From NCBI GenBank assembly GCA_045631905.1, contig JAZQVO010000017.1:1-64000 (forward strand): a DNA stretch of 64,000 nucleotides. Direction: 5' to 3'. Positions 36,389 to 45,272 of this stretch are shown in pieces. This stretch comes from HGM04593 sp045631905 (lineage in GTDB: Bacteria > Bacteroidota > Bacteroidia > Bacteroidales > Bacteroidaceae). Within the stretch, counting starts at the first letter, position 1; each line of letters begins with the position of its first letter. A model generated the notes under the pieces. It had not been told where the DNA came from. It saw only the letters and a list, made by a program, of their open reading frames with translations, and ran no database searches. Made by a program: the position numbers and the translations under genes.

Positions 36389-37417
36389 ATGAAAGTTAAG
36401 ATTTTAATATTTACAGCTATAACACTGCTCACCATCACAGGTGCTACACTTGGATATGTGTATTACATAGTAAAAGGTGCACTGATAAACATTGATGAAA
36501 CATCTTATATATATATATACCCCGGCGATAACGCAAAAACAATTATAAAAAAGATTGAAGAGATCGCGCAACCCGCCACCATGAACGGTTTTAAACTTCT
36601 GGCCAAGCACAACAACCTGAACCGACAGAAAAAGACAGGACGTTTTGCCATATATGACGGCGACAACATGCACGTGCTCTACCGCCGAATAGTAAGCAAC
36701 CAACAAACGCCCTTAATGGTTACAGTGCCCGCAACGCGCACAGTTGAGCAAGCCGTAGCCACACTCGCCAAGCAACTGATGACCGACTCGGCAAGCATAG
36801 CGCACTATATTTGCAACCCCATATATTACAAGAAAATAGGCTTCAGCAAAGAGAGCCTGCCTTCACTCATCATACCCAACACATATGAGGTATATTGGAA
36901 CACGGCACCCGAAAAGATGGTGCAACGCCTGTTGCGCGAACACTCACTCTTTTGGAACAAGAGCCGTCGCGACAAGGCGCAAGCCATAGGGCTCACCATA
37001 GAAGAGGTTTCCACACTCGCCTCTATTGTAGACGAAGAGACAAACAACAACGCCGAAAAGCCGATAGTGGCAGGGCTATACATAAACAGGCTCAAGCGAG
37101 GTATCCCACTGCAAGCCGACCCGACAGTAAAATTTGCATTAGGAGACTTCACCCGCAAGCGCATACTGAAAAAAGACCTCGAGACAGAATCGCCCTACAA
37201 CACATACAAACACAAAGGGTTACCTCCCGGCCCCATACGCATACCCAGCATACAGGCGATAGAAAGCGTGCTCAACCACGCAAAACACAACTACATTTAC
37301 ATGTGTGCAAAAGAGGATTTTTCGGGCAGTCACAACTTCGCCACCACCCTTGCAGAGCACAACGCGAACGCGCAAAGATACCAACAGGCACTCAACAAAC
37401 TTAAAATCAAAAAATAA
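36389..37417 (+). CDS. mltG: Endolytic murein transglycosylase MltG (YceG-like)
   Basis: MltG (342 aa) cleaves nascent peptidoglycan strands in the periplasm and sets glycan length. One N-terminal membrane helix (about 5-27) is followed by a LysM-like region and the catalytic domain. The motif TLASIVDEET places the catalytic-type Glu at 217, equivalent to E218 of E. coli by my recall of that sequence; the following LQADPTVKFALG and SPYNTYKHKGLPPGPI are the conserved substrate-groove segments. Its stop codon overlaps the start of the hexosaminidase gene by one base, so translation is coupled. Confidence 0.94.
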   Translation: MKVKILIFTAITLLTITGATLGYVYYIVKGALINIDETSYIYIYPGDNAKTIIKKIEEIAQPATMNGFKLLAKHNNLNRQKKTGRFAIYDGDNMHVLYRRIVSNQQTPLMVTVPATRTVEQAVATLAKQLMTDSASIAHYICNPIYYKKIGFSKESLPSLIIPNTYEVYWNTAPEKMVQRLLREHSLFWNKSRRDKAQAIGLTIEEVSTLASIVDEETNNNAEKPIVAGLYINRLKRGIPLQADPTVKFALGDFTRKRILKKDLETESPYNTYKHKGLPPGPIRIPSIQAIESVLNHAKHNYIYMCAKEDFSGSHNFATTLAEHNANAQRYQQALNKLKIKK

Positions 37418-39042
37418 TGAAAGACAAAACACTATTAGCCCTTCTACTTGTAAGCGTTGCAACATTTTGCAACGCTCAAGGACCTTTGAGCGCACTAATC
37501 CCCATGCCTAATAATATTGAGATTGACGCAAAAGGCAAAACGTTCCACATCGGAGCAAAGAGCTCAATAACCGACAACCTGCCCGGCGAGGCATTCTGTT
37601 CAAAGGAGCTGGCACGAGCAATAAAACTGAGAACAGGCGCAGATGTGCCCACGAACGAGAAAGGTGGAAACATTCAACTAATAGCCGACTCTGCGATGCA
37701 AGACAACCCCGAGCACTATATCATAGAAATAACCAAAAGGGGAATTACAGTAAAAGGAGCTACTGAAACCGCATTATTACACGCGGTGCGCACTCTGGAC
37801 CAGATAATGATGGGCGATGTGGTGAACAGCACAAAAAAAGAGATTGCATGCCTGAAAATTGACGATGCACCCCGCTACAAATTCAGAGCAATAATGCTCG
37901 ACCCTGCACGACACTTTCTGCCTGTAAACGATGTAAAATTCTTCATAGACCAGATGTCGAAGTTCAAATACAACGTACTGCAAATGCACCTTACCGACGA
38001 CCAAGGCTGGCGCGTTGAGATAAAGAGCCACCCAAAACTCACAAAGGTTGGTGCCTTCCGCAACAAGAATGGTGGCAACAAAGGCCCCGATAACGGTTTT
38101 TACACTCAGGAAGAGCTAAAAGATGTAATAGCCTATGCCCAAGAGCGCGGAATAGAGATAATACCCGAGCTCGACATTCCGGGACACTCGGCAGCCATAC
38201 TTACCGTCTACCCACACATAGGCTGTGCTTTCAGGCACAACGACACAAAAGAGCTTGGGAAAACAACCAACATGATGCTTTGCGCATGCAGTAAAGAGGG
38301 ATACGAAATATATGCCGACGTGTTCAGAGAGATTGCCGAGATTTTCCCCTCCAAGTACATTCACTTAGGTGGTGACGAAGCCGCCATAAAAGAAAACTGG
38401 GCAAAATGCGAAGATTGCCAAGCCTTAATGAAAGAGAACGGATACACCGTCCCTTCGCAGTTGATGAACATTTTCTTCGACAAGATGCTCTCCCTCGTAC
38501 GCCAGAACGGCAAAGAGCCCATATTATGGTGCGAGCTCGACAACATTTGGCCACCCGCATACGACTACCTCTTCCCCTACCCCCAAGACATAACACTTGT
38601 AACATGGCGCAACGCTCTGACACCCAAATGTATTGAGCTGACACGCAAACATGGCCACAAACTCATCATGGCCCCTGGCGAGCATGCCTACCTCGACTAC
38701 CCGCAATACCAGAACGACCTGCCTGAACGAGGCAACTGGGGCATGCCCATAACAACACTCGAAAAGAGCTATGCCCTCGACCCCGGGTACGGCCTCGCAA
38801 CAGAAGAGCAAGCACACATACAAGGCATCATGGGAACACTCTGGAGCGAAGCCATACGCGATATAAACCGCGCTACATACATGGCCTTCCCTCGTGCTTT
38901 AGCCCTCGCCGAAGCCGGCTGGACAGAGATGCCCAAACGCAGTTGGGAGAGCTTTAAAGAGCGCATATTCCCCTGCATAAACGACCTTATGAAAAGCGGT
39001 GTATCGGTGCGAGCTCCTTTTGAAATTTCTCCACGCAGATAA
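37417..39042 (+). CDS. Secreted beta-N-acetylhexosaminidase (GH20)
   Basis: The 541-residue enzyme has a signal peptide (LLALLLVSVATFCNA), a GH20 N-terminal alpha/beta domain (about 25-140) and a TIM-barrel catalytic domain starting at YKFRAIMLDPARHFLPV. The catalytic Asp-Glu pair is D320-E321 in HLGGDEAAIKENW. It removes terminal beta-linked GlcNAc or GalNAc from glycans such as host mucin or peptidoglycan fragments; the substrate is inferred only. Coupling to mltG by a one-base stop/start overlap suggests a link to cell-wall turnover. A terminator follows. Confidence 0.95.
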   Translation: MKDKTLLALLLVSVATFCNAQGPLSALIPMPNNIEIDAKGKTFHIGAKSSITDNLPGEAFCSKELARAIKLRTGADVPTNEKGGNIQLIADSAMQDNPEHYIIEITKRGITVKGATETALLHAVRTLDQIMMGDVVNSTKKEIACLKIDDAPRYKFRAIMLDPARHFLPVNDVKFFIDQMSKFKYNVLQMHLTDDQGWRVEIKSHPKLTKVGAFRNKNGGNKGPDNGFYTQEELKDVIAYAQERGIEIIPELDIPGHSAAILTVYPHIGCAFRHNDTKELGKTTNMMLCACSKEGYEIYADVFREIAEIFPSKYIHLGGDEAAIKENWAKCEDCQALMKENGYTVPSQLMNIFFDKMLSLVRQNGKEPILWCELDNIWPPAYDYLFPYPQDITLVTWRNALTPKCIELTRKHGHKLIMAPGEHAYLDYPQYQNDLPERGNWGMPITTLEKSYALDPGYGLATEEQAHIQGIMGTLWSEAIRDINRATYMAFPRALALAEAGWTEMPKRSWESFKERIFPCINDLMKSGVSVRAPFEISPRR

Positions 39043-39052
39043 TTTAAAGCAC

Positions 39053-39090
39053 AAACATAGTAGAAAGGTGACACCCCTTCTACTATGTTT
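39053..39090 (+). terminator. Terminator of the mltG-hexosaminidase operon
   Basis: ACATAGTAGAAAGG pairs with CCTTCTACTATGT, followed by TTGTTATTT. Confidence 0.75.
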
Positions 39091-39203
39091 GTTATTTAGC
39101 ACAAAGCAATTACACCTTTTTATATATAAAGCATTTTACTTTTTGCAATTATTCACTTTTGTTATATTAATTGAAAAAGCAAAAAAAAGAGAAGCATTAG
39201 TTG

Positions 39204-39231
39204 TTTGTGTATATAAAAAGGTTTATATTTG
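39204..39231 (+). promoter_or_regulatory. Promoter of the 6S-like RNA
   Basis: TTTG (39204-39207), 16 bp, then TATATTTG (39224-39231): -33 and -7 boxes at consensus spacing, with the predicted start near 39237. Confidence 0.8.
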
Positions 39232-39236
39232 TAATA

Positions 39237-39427
39237 GGTTTTGCTGTACGAGCGACTGGGAAACTCATCAAGCTTATTAGAAAAACCGAGACGAGCTTCG
39301 ATATCCAATGGCGGGCCACAACCTTCGAGTAGCTTTCGAGAGCCGGTGGATTACAAAGGATTAGGGCACTCAAATCTTTATTTCTCGGAGTTTCATCGTT
39401 CTCGTCGTACAGCAGAACTTTTTTAAT
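39237..39427 (+). ncRNA. ssrS: 6S-like RNA (Bacteroidales-1 position, downstream of rplT)
   Basis: About 190 nt bounded by a promoter and an intrinsic terminator, with no open frame. The ends close in a long stem: GCTGTACGAGCGA then GGGAAACTC at the 5' side pairs with GAGTTTC then TCGTCGTACAGC at the 3' side, leaving bulged internal regions and a central open bubble. That layout and size match 6S RNA, which sequesters housekeeping RNA polymerase in stationary phase. Its place just downstream of, and opposite to, rplT matches the Bacteroidales-1 motif as I recall it, later regarded as the 6S of this order. The gene symbol is tentative. Confidence 0.8.
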
Positions 39428-39456
39428 CCGTGCTTTATGCATGGATTTTTTTATTT
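39428..39456 (+). terminator. Terminator of the 6S-like RNA
   Basis: ATCCGTGC pairs with GCATGGAT around a 5-base loop, followed by T6ATTT. Confidence 0.85.
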
Positions 39457-39619
39457 GCCACATGCCACTGATGCTACAAAAAAGCAAACAGACTGCACGC
39501 GCGAGAAAAAAACAGCAGGCTCCCCCCACCCCCTTTAAGCAACATATTCGTCACCTTGCCACACGAACCGTTCTCACATTTAGCTCTGTGTAAATTAAAA
39601 TTCGAGCAACATCATATAT

Positions 39620-39655
39620 AAAAAAATAGCCGAGTAAATTTTACTCGGCTATTTT
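39620..39655 (-). terminator. Terminator of the infC-rpmI-rplT operon
   Basis: AAAATAGCCGAGTAAA pairs with TTTACTCGGCTATTTT, followed on the minus strand by a T-rich run. Confidence 0.92.
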
Positions 39656-39671
39656 CTATCAAAGGTTTAAA

Positions 39672-40019
39672 TTAGTTTTTAACCTTGTCCACGATAGCTT
39701 TGAAAGCTGCGGGGTTGTTCAAAGCAAGGTCGGCGAGAACCTTACGGTTAATCTCGATACCGGCTTTGTGAAGAGCACCCATCAACTGTGAGTAAGAGAG
39801 GCCCTCCAAACGTGCAGCCGCGTTGATACGCTGAATCCACAATGCGCGGAACTCGCGTTTCTTGTTACGACGGTCACGGAATGCATAAGTAAGACCTTTC
39901 TCCCAAGTATTCTTGGCTACTGTCCATACATTTTTTCTTGCACCAAAGTAACCTCTGGTCAAACCTAAAATTTTCTTTCTTCTTGCTCTTGAAGCAACGT
40001 GATTTACTGATCTTGGCAT
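39672..40019 (-). CDS. rplT: 50S ribosomal protein L20
   Basis: L20 (115 aa) binds 23S rRNA and is needed early in large-subunit assembly. The sequence is canonical: basic N-terminus PRSVNHVASRARRKKIL, then RDRRNKKREFRALWIQRINAA and the globular end. It is last in the order infC-rpmI-rplT. In many bacteria L20 represses this operon at the translational level; I see no obvious pseudoknot operator here, but the 78 bp between L35 and L20 could hold regulatory structure. Confidence 0.98.
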   Translation of the reverse strand: MPRSVNHVASRARRKKILGLTRGYFGARKNVWTVAKNTWEKGLTYAFRDRRNKKREFRALWIQRINAAARLEGLSYSQLMGALHKAGIEINRKVLADLALNNPAAFKAIVDKVKN

Positions 40020-40096
40020 AGTTTTAAATCTTTTGAATGTTAGCGCCGTCCTTTAACGGGCTTTACAGCTAATACATTCGGTTAATAATACAATAC

Positions 40097-40294
40097 TTAA
40101 CGCAATGACAACAATTCCTTAACACTCTTAACATTTGCAGCATCGAGAGTTGTAAAGTGTACAAGGTTTCTCTTCTGCTTCTTTGTCTTCTTAGTCAAGA
40201 TGTGACTGTGATAAGCATGTTTTCTTTTAATTTTACCTGTTCCGGTAAGAGCGAATCTTTTTTTGGCACCGGAGTTAGTTTTAACTTTTGGCAT
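40097..40294 (-). CDS. rpmI: 50S ribosomal protein L35
   Basis: L35 is a 65-residue Lys/Arg-rich protein of normal length, with the family start MPKVKTNSGAKKRFALTGTG and the KRKHAYHSHILTKKTKKQKRN core. It lies between infC and rplT in the conserved order. Confidence 0.98.
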   Translation of the reverse strand: MPKVKTNSGAKKRFALTGTGKIKRKHAYHSHILTKKTKKQKRNLVHFTTLDAANVKSVKELLSLR

Positions 40295-40354
40295 TTTACA
40301 AAAAATTAATAGTTAATATTTATCGGCAACGTACTATACAACGTTACTCGCTTT

Positions 40355-40933
40355 TTATTCTTCGGTTTTGGGAGCCTCTGGCTTTGCAGGCCTCTCTTTC
40401 TTTGTAGGTGTTGCCTTCTTGGGCGATACCATTATTGTCATGCGCTTACCTTCGAGCACAGGCATCATATCGAGCTTACCATACTCCTCGAGGTCTTTCG
40501 CGAAACGCAACAAAAGAATCTCGCCTTGCTCTTTGAAGAGGATTGAGCGACCTTTGAAAAATACATAGGCTTTAACCTTGTCGCCGTCCTGCAAGAAACT
40601 TATAGCATGTTTAAGCTTGAAGTTGTAGTCGTGGTCGTCGGTCTGAGGGCCGAAACGTATCTCCTTGACATCAATCTTCACCTGCTTTGCCTTCTGCTCC
40701 TTTTGACGTTTTTTCAATTGATAAAGAAACTTAGAGTACTCTATCAAACGACAAACAGGGGGTGTTGCCGTGGGGGAAATTTCTACTAAATCCAAGCCCT
40801 TCTCGTCGGCCATATCCAAAGCTTTGCTCAGAGGAAGCACCATCGATTCTATATCATCGCCTACTATACGCACCTCGTTCGCACGAATCTGTTCGTTTAT
40901 ACGATATTGATTCTTAATGTTGTCGTTCTTCAT
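40355..40933 (-). CDS. infC: Translation initiation factor IF-3
   Basis: IF-3 (192 aa) binds the 30S subunit and enforces start-codon and initiator tRNA selection. N-domain about 10-85 (YRINEQIRANEVRIVG, DLVEISPTATPPVCRL), linker with the Lys-rich KKRQKEQKAKQVKIDVKEIRF, and C-domain about 95-180. A Lys/Pro/Glu-rich tail of about 15 residues follows. The ATG at 40933 has no unusual codon. A -7 box lies about 60 bp upstream, so the operon can be transcribed separately from thrS. Confidence 0.97.
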   Translation of the reverse strand: MKNDNIKNQYRINEQIRANEVRIVGDDIESMVLPLSKALDMADEKGLDLVEISPTATPPVCRLIEYSKFLYQLKKRQKEQKAKQVKIDVKEIRFGPQTDDHDYNFKLKHAISFLQDGDKVKAYVFFKGRSILFKEQGEILLLRFAKDLEEYGKLDMMPVLEGKRMTIMVSPKKATPTKKERPAKPEAPKTEE

Positions 40934-40994
40934 TAATTATGTTTAGAAATAAGTACTTTAATATTCTTTTTATTATGTGCTGAAAAAATCGTGG

Positions 40995-41002
40995 CAAATT
41001 TA
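40995..41002 (-). promoter_or_regulatory. -7 box for infC-rpmI-rplT
   Basis: TAAATTTG on the minus strand in the thrS-infC gap, within a TA-rich stretch; no ideal -33. Confidence 0.5.
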
Positions 41003-41092
41003 CCACTTATTTATCACATAACGAAGAGGTTTTGCTCTTTTTTTTATGTTTTTCTAAAAAAAACGTTCAAAAACCGATATATTTTTACCCAA

Positions 41093-41131
41093 ACACTGCC
41101 CCGAACAACATTATATTGCCCGGAGCAGTGT
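41093..41131 (-). other. Hairpin between thrS and infC
   Basis: ACACTGCTCCGGGCAA and TTGTTCGGGGCAGTGT form an imperfect stem on the minus strand 35 bp after the thrS stop. It has no good T-tract. It may end or slow thrS transcription ahead of the infC promoter. Confidence 0.5.
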
Positions 41132-41165
41132 CATTTAAGTGCTTAAAGAGACATTACATACCGAA

Positions 41166-43130
41166 TCAGTTGGCAGGTGCCACCTCTTTGCGTATCGCTT
41201 TTGTACGAATCTCTTCGGTGATTGCCGCGATAAACTCGCTTACAGGTTTAACACCCTCATCGCCTGCGAAACGACTGCGTACAGCAACGGTGCCGTTCTC
41301 CTCCTCCTGCTGGCCTAATACAAGCATGTAGGGTATGCGGTTGTTGCGTGCATCGCGTATCTTGTAACCGATTTTTTCGGAACGGTTATCCACGGTGCAA
41401 AGTATACCGTTCTTTTTGAGCTCGGCGGCTACCTTGTAGGCATAATCGCCATACTTCTCGGAGATGGGAAGAACGCGTACCTGCTCGGGGCACAACCATG
41501 TGGGGAACTTGCCCTCGTATTTTTCGATGAGCCATGCAAGTGTACGTTCGTAGCAACCCATACTTGTGCGGTGAATAATATAAGGACGCACCTTTTCACC
41601 ATTCTGGTCGATGTAGAACATGTCAAACTGAGCCGCAAGAAGAGCGTCCCACTGAACGGTTATCATTGTATCCTCTTTTCCGTACACATTCTTTGCGTTA
41701 ATATCTACTTTGGGGCCATAGAACGCCGCACCGCCTGTCTCCTCGACAAAGGGAATATCGAGCTCAATGAGCATCTCGCGAATATGTTGCTGTGTAGCCT
41801 CCCACACCTCGGCCTCGCCTATGTATTTGGCACGGTTTTCGGGGTTCCACTTTGCAAGAACATATGTAACATCGTTCTGCAAGCCAAGTGTTTCCATCAC
41901 ATGCTTTGCAAGGGCAAGGCAGTTTTTAAACTCGGCAACCATCTGGTCGGGGCGCACGATGAGGTGTCCCTCGCTTATGGTAAACTGACGCACACGTGTA
42001 AGGCCGTGCATCTCACCCGAATCCTCGTTACGGAACAGTGTCGATGTCTCGCTGTAACGAAGGGGAAGGTCGCGATATGAGTGCGGTGTCGCCTTGTATA
42101 CATAATATTGGAAGGGGCATGTCATGGGACGTAGAGCAAAGACCTCTTTATCGTTCTCCTCGTCGCCGAGCACAAACATGCCATCTTTGTAGTGGTCCCA
42201 GTGACCTGAAATTTTATAGAGGTCGCTCTTTGCCATGAGGGGAGTCTTGGTACGTATGTAACCCCACTCGTTATCCTCCAAATCCTCTATCCAGCGTTGC
42301 AAGGTTTGTACTATTTTTGCGCCCTTGGGCATGAGCAGAGGCAAACCCTGACCAATTACATCGACTGTTGTAAAGAGCTCCATCTCGCGACCAATCTTGT
42401 TGTGATCGATATTCTTTATATGCTCGAGATGTGCGAGGTGAGCTTCGAGCTCCTCTTTGGTAAAGAATGCTGTACCATAGATGCGAGACAAAGAGGCGTT
42501 ATTTTTGTCGGCACGCCAATATGCGGTTGAGGTCGATAGGAGTTTAAAGCCCTTTATAAGCTTGGTATTCAAGAGGTGGGGGCCCATGCAGAGGTCCATA
42601 AAATCGTCCTGCGAATATATGGTGATATTTTCGCCTTCGGGTATAGCGTCGATGAGCTCGAGTTTATAAGGCTCGTTCTTTGCCTTCATAAGCTCAATAG
42701 CCTCGTCGCGCGACACGCTCTTTCTCTCGATACGGGGGTTCGACTTAATAATTTTCTTCATCTCCTTCTCAATTTCGGCGAGGTTCTCCTTTGTAAAGGG
42801 AGGACAATCAAAATCGTAGAAGAAGCCGTTCTCGGTTGCGGGGCCTATTGTGAGTTTTGCCTCGGGGAAGAGGTGCAACACTGCCTCGGCCATAATGTGG
42901 GTTGCTGTGTGACGCAACACATGGAGAGCCTCCTTGCTATCTATACCCACAAGCTCCACGTTGCTACCGGCAGGAACGACGTCGCGCAAATCTATAATTT
43001 TCTCTTCCACCTTTGCAGCAACAACACTGTTAAGGATTTTAGGATCTATCGAGGAGATTATCTCTATGAGCGACTTGCCTTCGAAAGCAAATTCTTTAAC
43101 ATCTCCTCCGGGAAATAAAATTTTAATCAT
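41166..43130 (-). CDS. thrS: Threonyl-tRNA synthetase
   Basis: ThrRS (654 aa) charges tRNA-Thr. Domains in order: TGS (1-60), editing domain with HTATH at about 73-77, class II catalytic core (about 245-540, motif 2 FRNEDSGEMHGLTRVRQFT, motif 3 GCYERTLAWLIEKYEG), and anticodon-binding domain (about 545-640). It is the first gene of the conserved thrS-infC-rpmI-rplT block, but with its own good promoter and a 232-bp gap before infC. Confidence 0.97.
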   Translation of the reverse strand: MIKILFPGGDVKEFAFEGKSLIEIISSIDPKILNSVVAAKVEEKIIDLRDVVPAGSNVELVGIDSKEALHVLRHTATHIMAEAVLHLFPEAKLTIGPATENGFFYDFDCPPFTKENLAEIEKEMKKIIKSNPRIERKSVSRDEAIELMKAKNEPYKLELIDAIPEGENITIYSQDDFMDLCMGPHLLNTKLIKGFKLLSTSTAYWRADKNNASLSRIYGTAFFTKEELEAHLAHLEHIKNIDHNKIGREMELFTTVDVIGQGLPLLMPKGAKIVQTLQRWIEDLEDNEWGYIRTKTPLMAKSDLYKISGHWDHYKDGMFVLGDEENDKEVFALRPMTCPFQYYVYKATPHSYRDLPLRYSETSTLFRNEDSGEMHGLTRVRQFTISEGHLIVRPDQMVAEFKNCLALAKHVMETLGLQNDVTYVLAKWNPENRAKYIGEAEVWEATQQHIREMLIELDIPFVEETGGAAFYGPKVDINAKNVYGKEDTMITVQWDALLAAQFDMFYIDQNGEKVRPYIIHRTSMGCYERTLAWLIEKYEGKFPTWLCPEQVRVLPISEKYGDYAYKVAAELKKNGILCTVDNRSEKIGYKIRDARNNRIPYMLVLGQQEEENGTVAVRSRFAGDEGVKPVSEFIAAITEEIRTKAIRKEVAPAN

Positions 43131-43175
43131 ATCTTTTTTTGTTTTTTTATATTCAAACTATACTTCACATAAGTG

Positions 43176-43204
43176 CAAAGATAGTGAAAAGCGAGAATAT
43201 ACAA
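43176..43204 (-). promoter_or_regulatory. Promoter of thrS
   Basis: On the minus strand TTG (43202-43204), 18 bp, then TATCTTTG (43176-43183). Confidence 0.75.
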
Positions 43205-43262
43205 TCGCAATAAAGACTTTTTTAACAAGCAAACAACTGAAAAAGAGTGATAAAAAGCAAAA

Positions 43263-45272
43263 TCACTCGTTCTGTGAGCTATATTTCTTTATGAGATTAT
43301 ACGATGAGAAGAGGCCAAGCTCGCCGGCTTTGCTCAAATCGGCGATACCATCGTCCATGTGACCAAGGTAGATGCGTGCAAGACCACGGTTAAAATAGGC
43401 CTCGGCAAACTTATCGTCTATTTTAATTGCTTCGCTATAATCGACCACCGCCGATTTAAAGTCGCTCAATTTCATGAGCACATTACCACGATTAAAATAG
43501 GCATACTTAAAATCGGGCATGAGCGCAACCACTTTGTCGAGGTCGCTTTTTGCCAAACGATAATCCATGTCGGGGAGGCCTGCGTCGCGCTTAAAAGAGA
43601 CCGCCGGGGAGGGAGAATTTATTTTGCTCAGATGTTCACTTTCGAGCATTTTGCACCTCACAAAAGCTCGCACAAAATAGATGCTCCACAAATCGCCTTC
43701 GAGAGTAAACGCCACATCGAGGTCGTTGAGAGCAGACGAGAGGTCCTGTATGAGATAATAATCGATGGCTCTTGCCAAACGATGGTGTATATTATCAGGC
43801 TCTTCAACTATCTTTTTCGACAAATTATCGAGACTTGCAAAGTGACGCTCCACCTCGTTCGACGATAGAGCACGCTCGCAGTTGGTGAGAATAAGTTTAT
43901 AGGGCAACAACGATGCCTTGTTAATATCCTCAACAGGTTTGTAGTAGGCATCGCCACGAAGCTCGCGATCATCTTCGTAATATGTAAGCACAAAAAGAGG
44001 CTCAGGCTCGGCTTCGGCCGCCCTGTTCTGCACCCTGCCACGATGTTCGGTGATATACTCTTCGCCATACTCGTTGAAGGCGGTAATCATCTTGTTATAA
44101 TTGCTTATATTTCGGTCGGAGCGTTTGCGCGTGGCATCGTCTTTCTCCTCATCGCTCCCCTTCTTCGACTGCCCTGTTTGCACAGCCATCATATTTTCGA
44201 AGAGCCATGCTTCGTCGGCCTCGGCACCTTTCACATCGCCCACCTTACGGCGTGCGTCGGCACGGCAACGGTAGCCATATTCAAATTGGGGGTAGTCGGC
44301 AAGCACACGGTTATAGTCGGCTATAGCCGAACGCACATCGCCTGTCTGTTCGAGCAAAAGGGCTCGGTTGAAACGTGCCATGGTGTTGTCGGGGTCCACA
44401 TCGAGCACAAAATTAAAATCCTCTATTGCGTTATTGTCGTCGCCCAACTGCATGCGCAAAAGACCGCGGTTGTAGTGAGCGACAAAACTTGCCGGCTCAA
44501 CATACACTGCCATGTCATAATCCTCCATAGCCCCACGCAGGTTGTCGAGTTTGTAACGTATTATGGCGCGATTTACATAACTGTCGCTACGCCCCGGCAT
44601 GAGCTCTATGGCTCGGGAGATGTCACTCTCGGCCTCTTCGTATCGCTCGTACTCCGAATTTACCATGGCACGGAGCTCGTAGGTGTCGCTCGAATAGGCA
44701 TCACAAGCAACCGCCTTGTCGGCCATCGTTGTTGCCGTTATGCTATCGTTCTGTTTTATCGCTATTTGAGCACGCATAAGATAGGCCACGGTGTAACGGG
44801 GAGAGAAGACCAGCAGGGTATCGACCAAAGAGGCCGCCTTGCCCCACTCTTCGCCCTGCATAGCTGTCACAGCAAGGTTCTGCCACAGGACAGGGTTCTG
44901 CGGGTCGTACTTTATGGCCATGCGAAAGTCGGCGGCGGCACTCTTGATGCTGTCGCGTCTGGCACGGCACATGCCTCGCAACTGATAGTTGCGAGAGACA
45001 TAGGGATTTTTTTCTATTGCTTTGTCGAGGTCCTCTTCGGCACCTTTAAAGTCGTCGAGGTTGTATTTTGCCAGACCTCGAAAGAAATAAGGCTCGTGGA
45101 GATAGGGTTTCGACTCCACGACCTTATTAAAGTATTGGATAGAAAGGACATAATCCTCGAAATAGAGCGCGTTGCGCCCTATCTCCATTATGCGGTCGGT
45201 GTTAAGCTGTGCACGCAACGGCAACAGCACAAGCATAGCAAAAAGCAGGAATAACGCCCTTCGCATTCTCAT
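43263..45272 (-). CDS. Secreted tetratricopeptide-repeat protein
   Basis: The chosen start (45272, 669 aa) overlaps the def stop as ATGA; a TTG start ten codons upstream is less likely. A signal peptide (ALFLLFAMLVLLPLRAQ) is followed by about twelve TPR units, many starting A-YFNRG-A, in an N-terminal block (30-370) and a C-terminal block (500-660), separated by a charged linker rich in Lys/Asp/Glu. TPR arrays act as protein-binding scaffolds in the periplasm; the partner is unknown. Translational coupling to def is a shared-operon signal and not evidence of a shared function. Confidence 0.85.
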   Translation of the reverse strand: MRMRRALFLLFAMLVLLPLRAQLNTDRIMEIGRNALYFEDYVLSIQYFNKVVESKPYLHEPYFFRGLAKYNLDDFKGAEEDLDKAIEKNPYVSRNYQLRGMCRARRDSIKSAAADFRMAIKYDPQNPVLWQNLAVTAMQGEEWGKAASLVDTLLVFSPRYTVAYLMRAQIAIKQNDSITATTMADKAVACDAYSSDTYELRAMVNSEYERYEEAESDISRAIELMPGRSDSYVNRAIIRYKLDNLRGAMEDYDMAVYVEPASFVAHYNRGLLRMQLGDDNNAIEDFNFVLDVDPDNTMARFNRALLLEQTGDVRSAIADYNRVLADYPQFEYGYRCRADARRKVGDVKGAEADEAWLFENMMAVQTGQSKKGSDEEKDDATRKRSDRNISNYNKMITAFNEYGEEYITEHRGRVQNRAAEAEPEPLFVLTYYEDDRELRGDAYYKPVEDINKASLLPYKLILTNCERALSSNEVERHFASLDNLSKKIVEEPDNIHHRLARAIDYYLIQDLSSALNDLDVAFTLEGDLWSIYFVRAFVRCKMLESEHLSKINSPSPAVSFKRDAGLPDMDYRLAKSDLDKVVALMPDFKYAYFNRGNVLMKLSDFKSAVVDYSEAIKIDDKFAEAYFNRGLARIYLGHMDDGIADLSKAGELGLFSSYNLIKKYSSQNE

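Noticed and set aside
39197..39529. Minus-strand frame of 110 codons across the 6S-like locus
   Set aside because: The plus strand has a bounded structured RNA; the frame has no family signal.
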